64,000 bases of DNA from Erythroxylum novogranatense (lineage: Eukaryota > Streptophyta > Magnoliopsida > Malpighiales > Erythroxylaceae): positions 1 through 64,000 of the forward strand of contig JAIWQS010000127.1 of the NCBI GenBank assembly GCA_029891385.1, written 5' to 3'. Made by a program: the position numbers and the translations under genes. Every line of letters starts with the position of its first letter. Position 1 is the first letter of the stretch. Of this stretch, positions 36,481 to 46,366 are shown in pieces. Below the pieces are notes generated by a model. The model saw only the letters and a list, made by a program, of their open reading frames with translations. It did no database searches and was not told the origin of the DNA.

Positions 36481-36495
36481 TTAGGAGGGGAGAAT
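36481..36495 (+). other. Tekay polypurine tract
   Basis: TTAGGAGGGGAGAAT directly before the TGTAACATC start of the 3' LTR. It is preceded by GAGATGAAATTTTTTA, a block conserved before the second element's tract (58,180-58,216). Confidence 0.88.
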
Positions 36496-38963
36496 TGTAA
36501 CATCCCGTCACCGATGGGATGGGTACAATTCATTGCATTCATATTTAGCATGCTCATGCATGATTTATTTATGTATAATTGGCAATGATTGTACTGGTAT
36601 TCGTACATACATACATGTATGACATATTTCCGGTTTGATTTGAATGACTTGGATTTGGAAATGATTAGGACAAGTGTGATAATTAGGTCAAATTAGGCTT
36701 GAGAATTGAATTTGAGTTAGAAATGAAAGTTAGGGAATGGAATTATGAAATTGGAGTATACGATTATGAGTTTGCTATTTTTGAGGATTTATAGGAATTT
36801 TTCAGGAATTTTCGGAACAATAGGCTCGAACCAGAAAATTGATCAATGACTAGTTAATTGGATTTCCGGTTCCGAAATTGATTATCCAATGGCACGGACA
36901 GATTAGAAATGTGAATTGAGGAATTAGGGTTTAGCCATTGGAATTCGGGAGAAATTAGAATTAGAAATCGGATCAAGGTGGTTTGGATCGGACTTGTGGC
37001 AACTAGATTTGCCAAACAAGCCTTAAATCCCTTAGGTTTATAACCTTTCTCCTATGAATTTGTAAATCACGATGCTTGGCTTTTGAAAGAAGAAAATCTC
37101 TTCCCTTGATTTCTTCTTGGTTCCTTCTTGATAGTTGCTTCTTCTTCCACCCTTAAATCATTTCATTTAGTTTGGGTTGAAGATAATGGAGAGATGTTTT
37201 GCTTTGGGTGTTGCCGTGGGTGGTGATTGAGTTGGGAGTTGGAGATTTGAAGTGGTTTTCAAAGGTTAAAGGCTTTAATCAAGTAAGTTCCTACTTGTTT
37301 ATGTTTTAAATAGTTAGATTTGAGCTTTGGATTAAGGTAATAATTGTTTGAGAATTTATAGATTTTCGGATGATGTAGGTTTAGGGAAAATGTTAATTTT
37401 GATTTTTGGGTAATTGTTGAATAATGGTTATTTAGTGGATCTAACTTAGGAATGAGTTGTGTTAAGTGTAGAATGTTGTTTTGGAGTGTTTAGAATGGAA
37501 AGGAATGGATTAGAACTGAGAAATCTGAGAATTTTTGGGTTTTCTGGGTGTGTCTGCGATTGCACGCCGCGGCGCACGAAGAACACGTCGCGGCGAGCAA
37601 GGTAGCGCTGCACCCTGAATATGGATTGATTTTAGAGGTTTTTGGATATTGGGATTTAGGAATTTGATGATTCGACTGAATATGGATTGATTTCAATTTG
37701 GAGATTATGAATTCGGGATTTAGAACTTGAGATCGGGAAATTCGGATTAGTGTCGGGAATGTCAGAATATGTATAGTACGTACATTATTCGATTCATATG
37801 CATCATTGAGCATTGAAATTGCTACAATTAGTAATGTTAGTTATGTTTTGATGGTGATAGAGGTGCCAGTGGATCGCCGATTGTCCGACGTAGGCGAGAC
37901 TTCTCGGTAGTAGCTCAGAAGTTCTGAGGTGAGTAACCTAGTTGGTTTTTCAACCTTGTTGTGTTTATTTTATGCACCAATGCCATGTGGAGTTAAGGAT
38001 GGATTGTATGTGTTTGTTTTGATTGATTTCGGACCACAGGTGTTCGAAATATTTGGACCTTGCTATAAAAGTGTTAATTGTGAATAATTGGGTTTCAAAT
38101 GCAAATTGGATAGGGATACTAGGTTGTGCTACGACTAGTGAAAATTGGGGATATGTGCATTCATGCCATTATGCATGATCAGATAAAAGGCAGTTGTGAC
38201 CGGTGCAGCCACCGTATTCAGAGCTTTAAGCTTAATGCACAGGGCTTCATGCCCAACGATTTTCAGAGATTTATGCTCAACGTATTAGGGCTTCTCAGCC
38301 CAATGTTTTCAGAGCCAATGGCTCAATGTATATGAGCTCAGGCGCACAGTCACAACAACGAAAGAAAATGAAAGAGTCACATGTACATTGCATAAATGAA
38401 TGTTCAAATGTGAATTGTATGAAAGGCGTATCGCCTTATAAATGTGAAACCGAATGCATGTGATTTCTGTTTGTGATATATGTACGATATTGTGTGATTG
38501 TTTGAATATGCATGAGTTGGGTGGACCATCGATGATGGTTTCTCACTGAGTTCGCAAACTCACCCAACATTGCATTTATTTTTCAGGATAGCGATAGTTT
38601 GACTCCTAGCTCCAGTCAGTGAGACTTTTCCTGCTGTGTGTGTGCCGGCGAGAGGAGCATCGCCCACAGGTCGGTCAGCTAGGGATCTGTTGGGATATTT
38701 TGGGGATGACCTAGTTAGGAGTTGTCCTTTATTTACTTTGGTTACATGCTTGTAATCGGATAGAATTGTGAACTTGTGGTTTTAAGAAATGAAATGAGAA
38801 GTACTATTTGGTTTTAAAATTTAGTGAATTGATATTACTGCTTTATTATATTGATGCCATGAGGTTTATAGAAATGATCGTTTGGTAGTGCACCCTCATC
38901 GTAGGTTATGCATCGGTACGACCTACGGACGCCTCGGTGTATACTCTACGAAGAGGGGGTGCT
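36496..38963 (+). repeat. Tekay 3' LTR
   Basis: Matches the 5' LTR throughout, except the GC-rich block at about 37,560-37,620, which is much shorter and different in sequence, and the last few bases (GGTGCT in place of GCGCTACA). The hairpin row is kept at 38,219-38,338. Confidence 0.92.
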
Positions 38964-40440
38964 CATGTATGACAATCAAGTTTGGACTTTGATTGATCCG
39001 TCTGATGGCTTGAAGACCATTGGATGTAAGTGGGTTTTCAGAAAGAAACTCGACATGGATGGAAATGTGCACACTTATAAAGCAAGACTTGTTGCTAAAG
39101 GTTATCGACAAGTTCATGGAATTGATTATGATGAGACATTTTCTCCAGTGGTCATGATCAAATCCATTAGAATTCTTGTTGCCATAGCTGCATACTATGA
39201 TTATGAGATATGACAAATGGATGTCAAAACGGCTTTCCTTAATGGAAACCTACTTAAGGATGTATATATGATACTGACCGAGGTTTTGTCCATCCTAAGA
39301 ATTCAGGAAAGGTGCAAGCTTCAAAGATCCATTTATGGATTGAAGCAAGCATCAAGAAGCTGGAATCTTCGTTTTGATGAAGTTGTCAAAGAGTTTGGAT
39401 TCATCAAGAATGAAGATGAACCTTGTGTTTACAAAAAGGTTAATGGGAGTGCTGTTGTCTTTTTAGCTTTATATGTTGATGACATACTACTCATTGGAAA
39501 CGATATTCCAACCTTACAGAGTGTCAAGATTTGGTTAAGGAAACGTTTCTCAATGAAAGATTTAGGTGAGGCTGCCTATGTTTTAGGCATTAAGATCTAT
39601 AGAGATAGATCAAGAAAGCTTATAGGTCTAAGTCAGAGTACATACATAGATAAGATACTGAAAAGGTTCAGTATGCAAGATTCCAAGAGAGGATTCTTGC
39701 CTATGTCACATGGAATCAAGCTTTCTAAGAAGGATTGTCCTACTTCAGGTAAAGAGCTTGAGCGCATGAGTAAGATTCCATATTTATCTGCAATTGGATC
39801 TATCATGTATGCCATGTTATGTACTCGACCAGATGTCTCATATTCTTTGAGCATAACAAGTAGATACCAATCTAATTATGGTGAGAGTCATTGGATAGCA
39901 GTTAAGAATATCCTTAAGTACTTGAGAAGAACTAAGGATATGTTCCTAGTCTATGGAGGACTTGAAGGAGAGCTCGTTGTAAATGGTTACACTGATGCTA
40001 GTTTTCAGTCTGACATAGATGATTTTAGATCGCAATCAGGTTTTGTGTTTTGTTTGAATGGAGGTACAGTGAGCTGGAAAAGTTTAAAGCAAGACATTGT
40101 TGTTGATTCTACAACTGAAGCCGAGTACATTGCTGCCTCAGATGCAGCTAAGGAAGCTGTATGGATCAGGAAGTTCATTACTGAGCTTGGAGTTGTTCCT
40201 AGCATTGCAAGTCCTATAGACCTTTATTGTGATAATAACGGGGCTATAGCATAGGCTAAGGAACCAAGCTCACATCATAGATCCAAACACATACTCAGAC
40301 GTTTCCATCTGATTAGAGAGATCATTGGGAGAGGAGACGTGAAGATATGCAAAGTGGGCACAGATGAAAACATTGCTGATCCACTTACTAAGCCTCTTCC
40401 ACAGCCTAAACATGAGAGTCATACGAGGTCTATGGATCTT
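38964..40440 (+). pseudogene. Copia RT and RNase H (continuation after Tekay)
   Basis: Resumes the polyprotein cut at 29,221. RT: CKWVFRKKLDMDGNVHTYKA, YDETFSPVVM, a TGA at 39,211 in place of a W/R codon before QMDVKTAFLNGNL, YGLKQASRSWN, active site LYVDDILLIGND. RNase H: DASFQSDIDDFRSQSGFVF, SWKSLKQDIVVDSTTEAEYI, LYCDNNGAIA, then a TAG at 40,252 before AKEPSSHHRSKHILRRFHLI and NIADPLTKPL. Only two to three substitutions interrupt it, so it is far better preserved than the gag part. Confidence 0.94.
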
Positions 40441-40478
40441 AGATATCTGACCGATTAGGCCTAGTGCAAGTGGGAGAT

Positions 40479-41903
40479 TGTTAGTAGTATGCCCTAGGCC
40501 AATGGATATTTGTGATTCATGTATTAACATTATGACTTGTTAATAATATATTATGAGGTATTCCATTTCATATATGCATGTATTTCGTTTATGTAATGTG
40601 ATTTACATTCCATGAATACTATTAGACTTATGTCATCAAGTATGTGACTTGATAGTAAAACCATAAGCGTTATAACACTATTCTAGACAGTCCCTGGTCG
40701 ATCATTATTGGTGGCACAATAATGAATTAAGACTAGTATGTGTTCTGATTGATGATCACGTTTTACTGATCATGGATATGAGATATCAAGTCAGAAACAT
40801 AGATATATGTTAGAGAACATATATTAGACCGACCCACATAAAGAATACTACATGGTTTCATGTCATTAGTGATTCTTTATATGGTTTGACTTTAGTCCTT
40901 TGACCTGAAGTCATCATGGTTCCCTACATGAGGAATTTAGTGTTTTGATATTAGACTAAGTTATTTTTAACCGAATAACAAATAGTCTTATGTTGGACAC
41001 TAAATGAATCATGCGGAGGGATGTGAATGACGTAGATGGGATTTGTCTCTCTTAAATGAGAGAGATATCATTTGGGCCTCTTGACAAGTGTGACTGAAGA
41101 AATGCATGGCCGTGCTCAAATGAATTGATGAAGAGTCATCAAATGTCATTTGTTATAATCAGTCAACTTGGGGATCAAGAAACTATGATTAATCAAAGGT
41201 TGACATGTACCATGCCTTGTGATTAATCTTGATATCGTGTTACAAAAGGACTGAGCCTATAACTATAGTTACAGGTTAAATCGGATTATCGATCCTCATT
41301 TTATTTGGGTAGTCATAATGTCTTGCTAGAGGTTGCTTATGACTTATGGGCCTTGAAGTGTAATCAAGCCCATTGCCAACATCAAATGAGCCTACAGGGT
41401 CGCACACAAAGAGTGATGTGATCTGGGCTTATTCTCTTGGGCCTAATTTATTAGGTGTTGAATAAATATATTTAGATATATTTATTAGGCTGGATTTAAT
41501 TAAGTTGTCAGGCTTTTATTATATATGATATAATGGGCTGAAACTTAATAGGGCCTAAATGAGATTAGGGTTTCTCTATAAATAGAGAAACTTAGGTCTC
41601 ATTAAGTGAAGGAAGAAGAGACGAAACCCTAGCCGCCATCCAAGAGGAAGATCGTGCGGCGTTCAGAAAGTGTTTTCAGGACGTGCTAGCACACTACAGC
41701 CGTAGCCCGAATCAAGCATGCTCGTGTGGATACCGGTAGAGGGCATTAGCGATTTGTAGTGTCTTGGAATCCAAAAAGGAAGCAACCTATTCACGAAAAT
41801 AAGGTATTTTCGTACATCTTTGTATTTTTTATTATACTTCATGTTATCGTATGGTCTTTTTCCGCAGTGTATTGTGAATACTCGGACCGTACGCGATCCA
41901 ACA
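40479..41903 (+). repeat. Copia 3' LTR, preceded by polypurine tract
   Basis: Starts TGTTAGTAGTATGCCC after the purine tract AAGTGGGAGAT (about 40,468-40,478), ends GATCCAACA at 41,903, followed by the TSD ATCAG. Confidence 0.93.
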
Positions 41904-41904
41904 A

Positions 41905-42300
41905 TCAGTTCTATACCAAAGCATGTAAACATTTCCAGCTTGTTATTTGAGATATATAAAAAAAAATAAGAGCCTTCTAGGATTCTTTTAACATGGTTTA
42001 TCTTATCCCCTCTGAAAAAGCAAGCAACATCAAGAAAAATATTCTTCTCTTCCTCATCCAACACATCAAAACTCACTTTGAGCTTATTTAGGATTTCTTG
42101 GTTAGGAATACTTTTCAATTTCTGTAATCTGAATTCCCATTCCAGTATATTCTTGCCATATAAAAATGAACCCAAAACTTATCAATGTTCATGGAACAAC
42201 TTTGGCAAATTCTACAACTTTTCTTGACAATTTCAGATAATCATCAGCAGAAATTTGAGAAAGGAATTGCTTCAAAACATGAGAATGGGAAAGTGTATAC
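41905..42300 (-). pseudogene. TNL resistance-gene fragment (NB-ARC), copy 2
   Basis: The minus strand encodes FLSQISADDYLKLSRKVV and EFAKVVP (the GLPL motif region) in one frame, then GSFLYGKNILEWEFRLQKL, LKVSFDVLDEEEKNIFLDVA with CFFRGDKINHVKRILEGS. This is the central-to-ARC2 part of TIR-NBS-LRR proteins, including the FLDIACFF-like signature typical of TNLs. A frameshift separates the two parts near 42,175. After EGSYFF it jumps to LYISNNKLEMF, skipping about 14 residues present in the copy at 19,830. It abuts the copia TSD. It is the CACTA's cargo and not a working gene. Confidence 0.88.
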
Positions 42301-43439
42301 TTCTTATTTAGTCACTAGAAAGTTGTTACATCTTCTTGCTTTTTTGCTGTTGTAACTTGTTTTGCAGATATATTAATTTTAGTTGACATCTTCAGAAATT
42401 GAAAGGTTATTGTTTGAAAGGCTGCTAAACTTTATTTCAGTTAAAGGTAATTGTTTAAGGTATTATTAAGGCAATTAACTTTATTTTAGTTAAAGGTAAT
42501 CGTAGCAGTAGATAATCATAGTAGTTATTTAGAATAAGGAGACTGCAAAGTATAGTTTACGAGTGAAGAGGGATAGGCAGGAGATTGATAAGAATTCTCA
42601 GTAGTTTTCCTGAGATTGTATTACATTCCACAATGTCTATTTGGCTAATTGTGACTAAAGAGATTGATAAGAATAAGGAGACTAAAGATTGTATTACGAG
42701 TGGCAGTCATTATAGTGTATGTCCAAAAGTTCTTAGGCAGCCCTAAGTGAAACATAACAAATTTGGCTATTTGTGAATAGTGTTTATGTTTACATTCCAC
42801 AATGTCATTTTGCTTAAGAGTTTAAACATCAGACCTTTGATAAATAATACCAAATTGGGATAGAGGGAATAATAAGAAAAATTTTTGAATTCAAATCTAT
42901 TATCTATTCTAATCATCTTAGCTGATAATTTAAATTAAAATTTAAACATTTTAAAGAACAAAAGAATAGATATGGTTTGAGATTTAAATTTCAGTAAGTC
43001 CATGTGCACTTACTGAAATTATAAAGTACACTGAGGAAATAAGTTGCTTCATTAATAGTGGAATGATTATAAGGACTAGTTTATTCACAACAAGAAGATT
43101 AAATTTGAAACTATGAGCGTACAAGCAATCAGTAAGAACTAGTTTATCAGTTAACATCACATGTCTTATTTTAAAAATGAGAATCGTGGAATGTCTTATT
43201 TTAAAAATGAGAGTCGTGGAATGTCTTATTTTTAAAAAATTTGTATCTTATGTAAGGCTTCCATATATTCTTCATCCATATTGCACACTATATTAACTTT
43301 TGGCCTTTCATTCTTTATACAAACATAGTCAATTCCCATCTTAACAATCATGTTCTTCAAAGCGTTTCAGAACATAATCAAGGGGAGAAGGAATAAGGCC
43401 AACATATTATGCTTCAAAGCATTAAATTGTACAGTGGTA
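42301..43439. other. CACTA interior, no gene; 30-bp tandem repeat
   Basis: Non-coding. A 30-bp unit (ATGTCTTATTTTAAAAATGA...) is repeated about 2.6 times at 43161-43238. Short imperfect duplications occur near 42,430-42,490 and 42,590-42,700. Confidence 0.6.
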
Positions 43440-44560
43440 AAGGATTAGGACAATATGAAATTAATGGCTTAAGGTTACTTTGCAAACCTATTTGGAACTT
43501 ACAAGGAAAGTTATTCCAAAGGCGATTAGATCTTCTATTTTCTTAGTCAAACATAACAAAGCATTAGGATTAGATGACTTTAGTGCTAAATTACTTCAGT
43601 CCACTTGGAGCCTCATTGATTCTCTATTCATCAATAATAATGTCTAAGAGTTCTTTGATGTCAAATGTCTTTTTCTGAACTAAACAAAACATTTGTCAGC
43701 CTAATTCCTAAGACTCCAATTCTAGAAAATCTTAAGGAATGCAGGCCAATTTCATGTTACATTGTCATTTAATAACTTATCTTCAAGATAATAGCTAAGA
43801 GGGTAAAAAATACACTCAAAAGTTTCTTAAATGGTTGTGAGGGAGCATATGTTAAAGGTAGGAATATAAGAGATAATGTTTGCATAGCTCAAGAGTTTTC
43901 TATGGGTCACTCTAGCAACAAATCCATTAAGAATTATGTAATTACAATTAAATTCATTAAGACTTTTCATACAATTAGTTGGGAATTCATATTGGATGCT
44001 CTCCAAGCTTTTGGTTATTTTAGAATGGATTACTAAATGCCTAACTACTATGACCTTTATAGTGATTATAAATGGTGAGCCATCTTATTTATTCAAAGCA
44101 AATAAGGGATAAGGTAAGGGGAACCTTTGTCCCTATTTCTCTTTACTATTGATATGAAAATATTGAACAAAATCACCACCCTTTTTCAATAACAATTTGA
44201 GTTTTAAGTACCACAATAGATGTTAGGAACTCCAAATCTCTAAACATGCTTTTGCTAATGATTGACTAATACTATGAGTTGTAGATAATGAGCCATTTGA
44301 CATATTGAAGAGATCCTTAATATCATTCACGGAAATATTAGGTCTAGAATATAACCTTGACAAGAGCTCTATTTACTTATCTTGCAATTAAAAATTCTGA
44401 TACATGAAACTAGAACCTTAAACTTGGAATCAATTCATTCAAATACCTAGGTGTTTGCATCTCCTCAATTAAAACCTATAATAAGTTATATCGACAGAAG
44501 AATCAGTTCCTGAAGTAACAATTGCCTTTCCTATGGAGATTTAATTTAGCTATCAATCAC
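43440..44560 (+). pseudogene. LINE reverse transcriptase relic
   Basis: Read in shifting plus-strand frames, this has the motif order of a plant non-LTR retrotransposon RT: NKALGLDDFSAKLLQSTWSL, then LKECRPISC-like text, VKNTLKSFLNGCEGAYVKGR, a segment with FILDALQAFGYF, and a decayed FADD-like box with VVDNEPFDIL. Frameshifts and stops are frequent, so it is old. No poly(A) tail or target duplication could be found, and it sits inside the CACTA. Confidence 0.65.
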
Positions 44561-44911
44561 CTACTTGTTATCCCATATGTTTTACGCCAGTTGTTCAAAC
44601 AATCCCAATCACATTAAGAAAACTACTGAACGACTTTCGTCGAACACTTCAAAGGCAAAATGTTTAATGACTTACCTCCACCATGCAAACCCAAATTAAC
44701 TACTGTAACACAACGCAAATCCAAATGCACTTCATATAATCAAAACAAACGCAATATGTGACGAGCCTTACCCCACCAACAGAACCCATGGGAATTGATT
44801 CAGCAGAAACACCACCAACAAAACCTAAGGCAATCAATTCAGCAGAGAAACCGTTAGCCCTCCGAAGGTCACAGGGAGTTAGAAGGGGAGCAGTGGTTCT
44901 AGATGACTATG

Positions 44912-45166
44912 TGTTGGAATAAAATAAATTCTGTTAGAAGAATTAGTTACAGGAGAACTATAAGTATCCTTGAGGTAGGAAAGATAGGATAGGAAATTGC
45001 TTGTATTGATTCAGTCTTCTTCTCTTCGCTGAGCACTACTCTGTGATTAGCTTTTCTCTTTTTAATTCCTCTGTATTTCTGTTAAATTGCTATGTATACC
45101 CAGAACTTGCCATTTAATTTCCAGTAATACCCATTGCCTTCCATCTACTGCTACTCGTTCTTAATA
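44912..45166 (+). repeat. Possible short solo LTR
   Basis: A 255-bp segment starting TGTTGGAATAAAATAAATTC, with a CTATAAG box and a CTTGTATTGATTCAG stretch, resembles short copia LTRs. ACTAT occurs on both sides (44906-44910 and 45167-45171). It does not end in CA, so the assignment is weak. Confidence 0.3.
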
Positions 45167-45399
45167 ACTATTTTTGTGCGTCTCACACAATAACACTCTC
45201 AAAACCAGATTAACCGTCAAACACAACTTACCTCCACCAATGGTAGACACCGGCACTCCGACAGCAGCACTCCAAGAAGACAACAGTACTCCGACAACCC
45301 ACGCAAACTTCAGCAACGACAACACAAATCAACAGTCCAAGGTAGCTCGAGAGAGAGGGAAAATGCGACAACAGTAGGCGGGATTGACGAAAAATGACT

Positions 45400-45781
45400 T
45401 AGGAATGGAGGGGAACGACGTCGATTGGGGAACTTAGGAATGGAGGGGAACAACGTCTATTGGGGAAGGTGGGGCTCGGTATTTAAACGCAAACGACATC
45501 GTTTGGCCTTTAAACTAAGCGACGTCGTCTTGCTCGACGAAGAACTCAAACCAACAAGTCAGCCTTCCACGACGTTTCCTCTATAAAAACGTCAAGGATT
45601 ATGTTTCTCGACGCTTTCCTGCTAAAATGACACAAAAGGTCTAACAAATCCGTGACATTATTGCAAAACATCGCGGAAACTTAGTAGTTTTCGTGACGTT
45701 TTAAAAACGTCACGAAAACTACGAACAATTCGCGACGTTTTTTACGAAAAACGTCGCGAATTGCCCTTAATTGTTGTAGTG
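45400..45781. repeat. Right subterminal repeats and terminal hairpins of CACTA
   Basis: Many GACGTC/GACGTTTT motifs. Two adjacent inverted repeats occupy the last 100 bp: 45685-45721 (arms TAGTTTTCGTGACGTTTT) and 45726-45763 (arms CAATTCGCGACGTTTTT). The end is TTGTTGTAGTG at 45,781. This is the 5' end of the element relative to its genes; the promoter should lie just inside. Confidence 0.88.
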
Positions 45782-45784
45782 TTA

Positions 45785-46366
45785 GGGTGTTATCTAGGGA
45801 AGTTGAATATTATTATTCATTTCTTATCTTTGTTAGGATATGAAATCCCATTGAAAAAGGAAAATTCTTTGGAGACAACTCACTTGAACACATTGGTGAT
45901 TGTAAAATTTAAGTTGAAGCCTTGAAGGTATTGACCCAGACAAATTATGGTGATTTAATATTATAGGAACTACTAATTATAAATAATAGGTAGAAAAAGT
46001 GTACTATATGTACTCAAATAAATATTAAGAAGTTAGGTTTGTTGAGATTGAACGTAATGAAAAAAATGGTTTAATCTCTATTGTTTTAAAACAAATTAAG
46101 AAGAGTGAATGTTTATCTTGAAAATGAGTACAATGCAAAAAAAAAGTATCAAAAATAGATAATGTGAATGAAGATATTAATGATACTATGGTTTCAACAA
46201 ATTATGAAGAAGAAAATGGTTACATAAACGATGAATTACTTATTGTGAGATTGACTAATGGGAATGATAGAGGTAGTCATTGATAACTTATTGTAACATT
46301 ATATAGAATGATGATGGTGTAGCACATGATGGTGTGCCTATTGTTATTAATGGTATGGCCACTAAT
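45785..46366. other. Right flank of CACTA, no recognisable gene
   Basis: Decayed coding-like sequence is possible: the plus strand near 46,180-46,270 reads acidic peptides (MVSTNYEEENGYINDELL) with stops. I do not recognise the family. Confidence 0.35.

Larger units (their letters stand above)
29222..38963 (+). mobile_element. Ty3 chromovirus (Tekay/Del type) nested in copia
   Basis: LTRs of 2615 and 2468 bp starting TGTAACATCCCG; 5' LTR ends CGCTACA. PBS, gag, protease, RT, RNase H, integrase and a C-terminal chromodomain-like segment follow in Ty3 order. Copia coding resumes at 38,964 (CATGTATGACAATC), matching the interrupted codons. The expected duplicate of ATCCA on the right is shortened to CA, so about 6 bases (end of LTR plus TSD) were lost there. 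The element is about 9.7 kb. Confidence 0.93.
24419..41903 (+). mobile_element. Ty1-copia retrotransposon nested in CACTA
   Basis: LTRs of 1417 and 1425 bp, both TGTTAG...CAACA, with a 5-bp target duplication ATCAG at 24414-24418 and 41904-41908. Internal order PBS, leader, gag, protease, integrase, RT, RNase H is that of Ty1-copia. A Tekay-type element splits the polyprotein at 29,222. Without that insert the copia is about 7.7 kb. Stops and frameshifts make it inactive. Confidence 0.95.
15017..45781 (-). mobile_element. CACTA (En/Spm) transposon, 30.8 kb, with nested insertions
   Basis: The left end reads CACTACAAGAAAATATCC and the right end TTAATTGTTGTAGTG (inverted CACTACAACAATTAA). The 3-bp target duplication TTA flanks both ends (15014-15016 and 45782-45784), as this superfamily requires. 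Both termini carry subterminal clusters of GACGTTTT/GCGTCG motifs. The TNP2-type and Transposase_24-type genes lie on the minus strand, so the element's 5' end is at the right. Subtracting the nested copia plus one target duplication leaves about 13.3 kb, normal for an autonomous CACTA. The transposase carries at least one nonsense and one frameshift change, so this copy is probably not autonomous. Confidence 0.93.

Noticed and set aside
41663..42175. A 170-codon minus-strand open frame as one gene
   Set aside because: It is a chance fusion of the TNL fragment with antisense copia LTR sequence; only the TNL part is coding-derived.
45174..45377. 67-codon frame near the CACTA right end
   Set aside because: Asn/Thr-rich with no recognisable feature; it lies in the leader/subterminal region and is probably non-coding.
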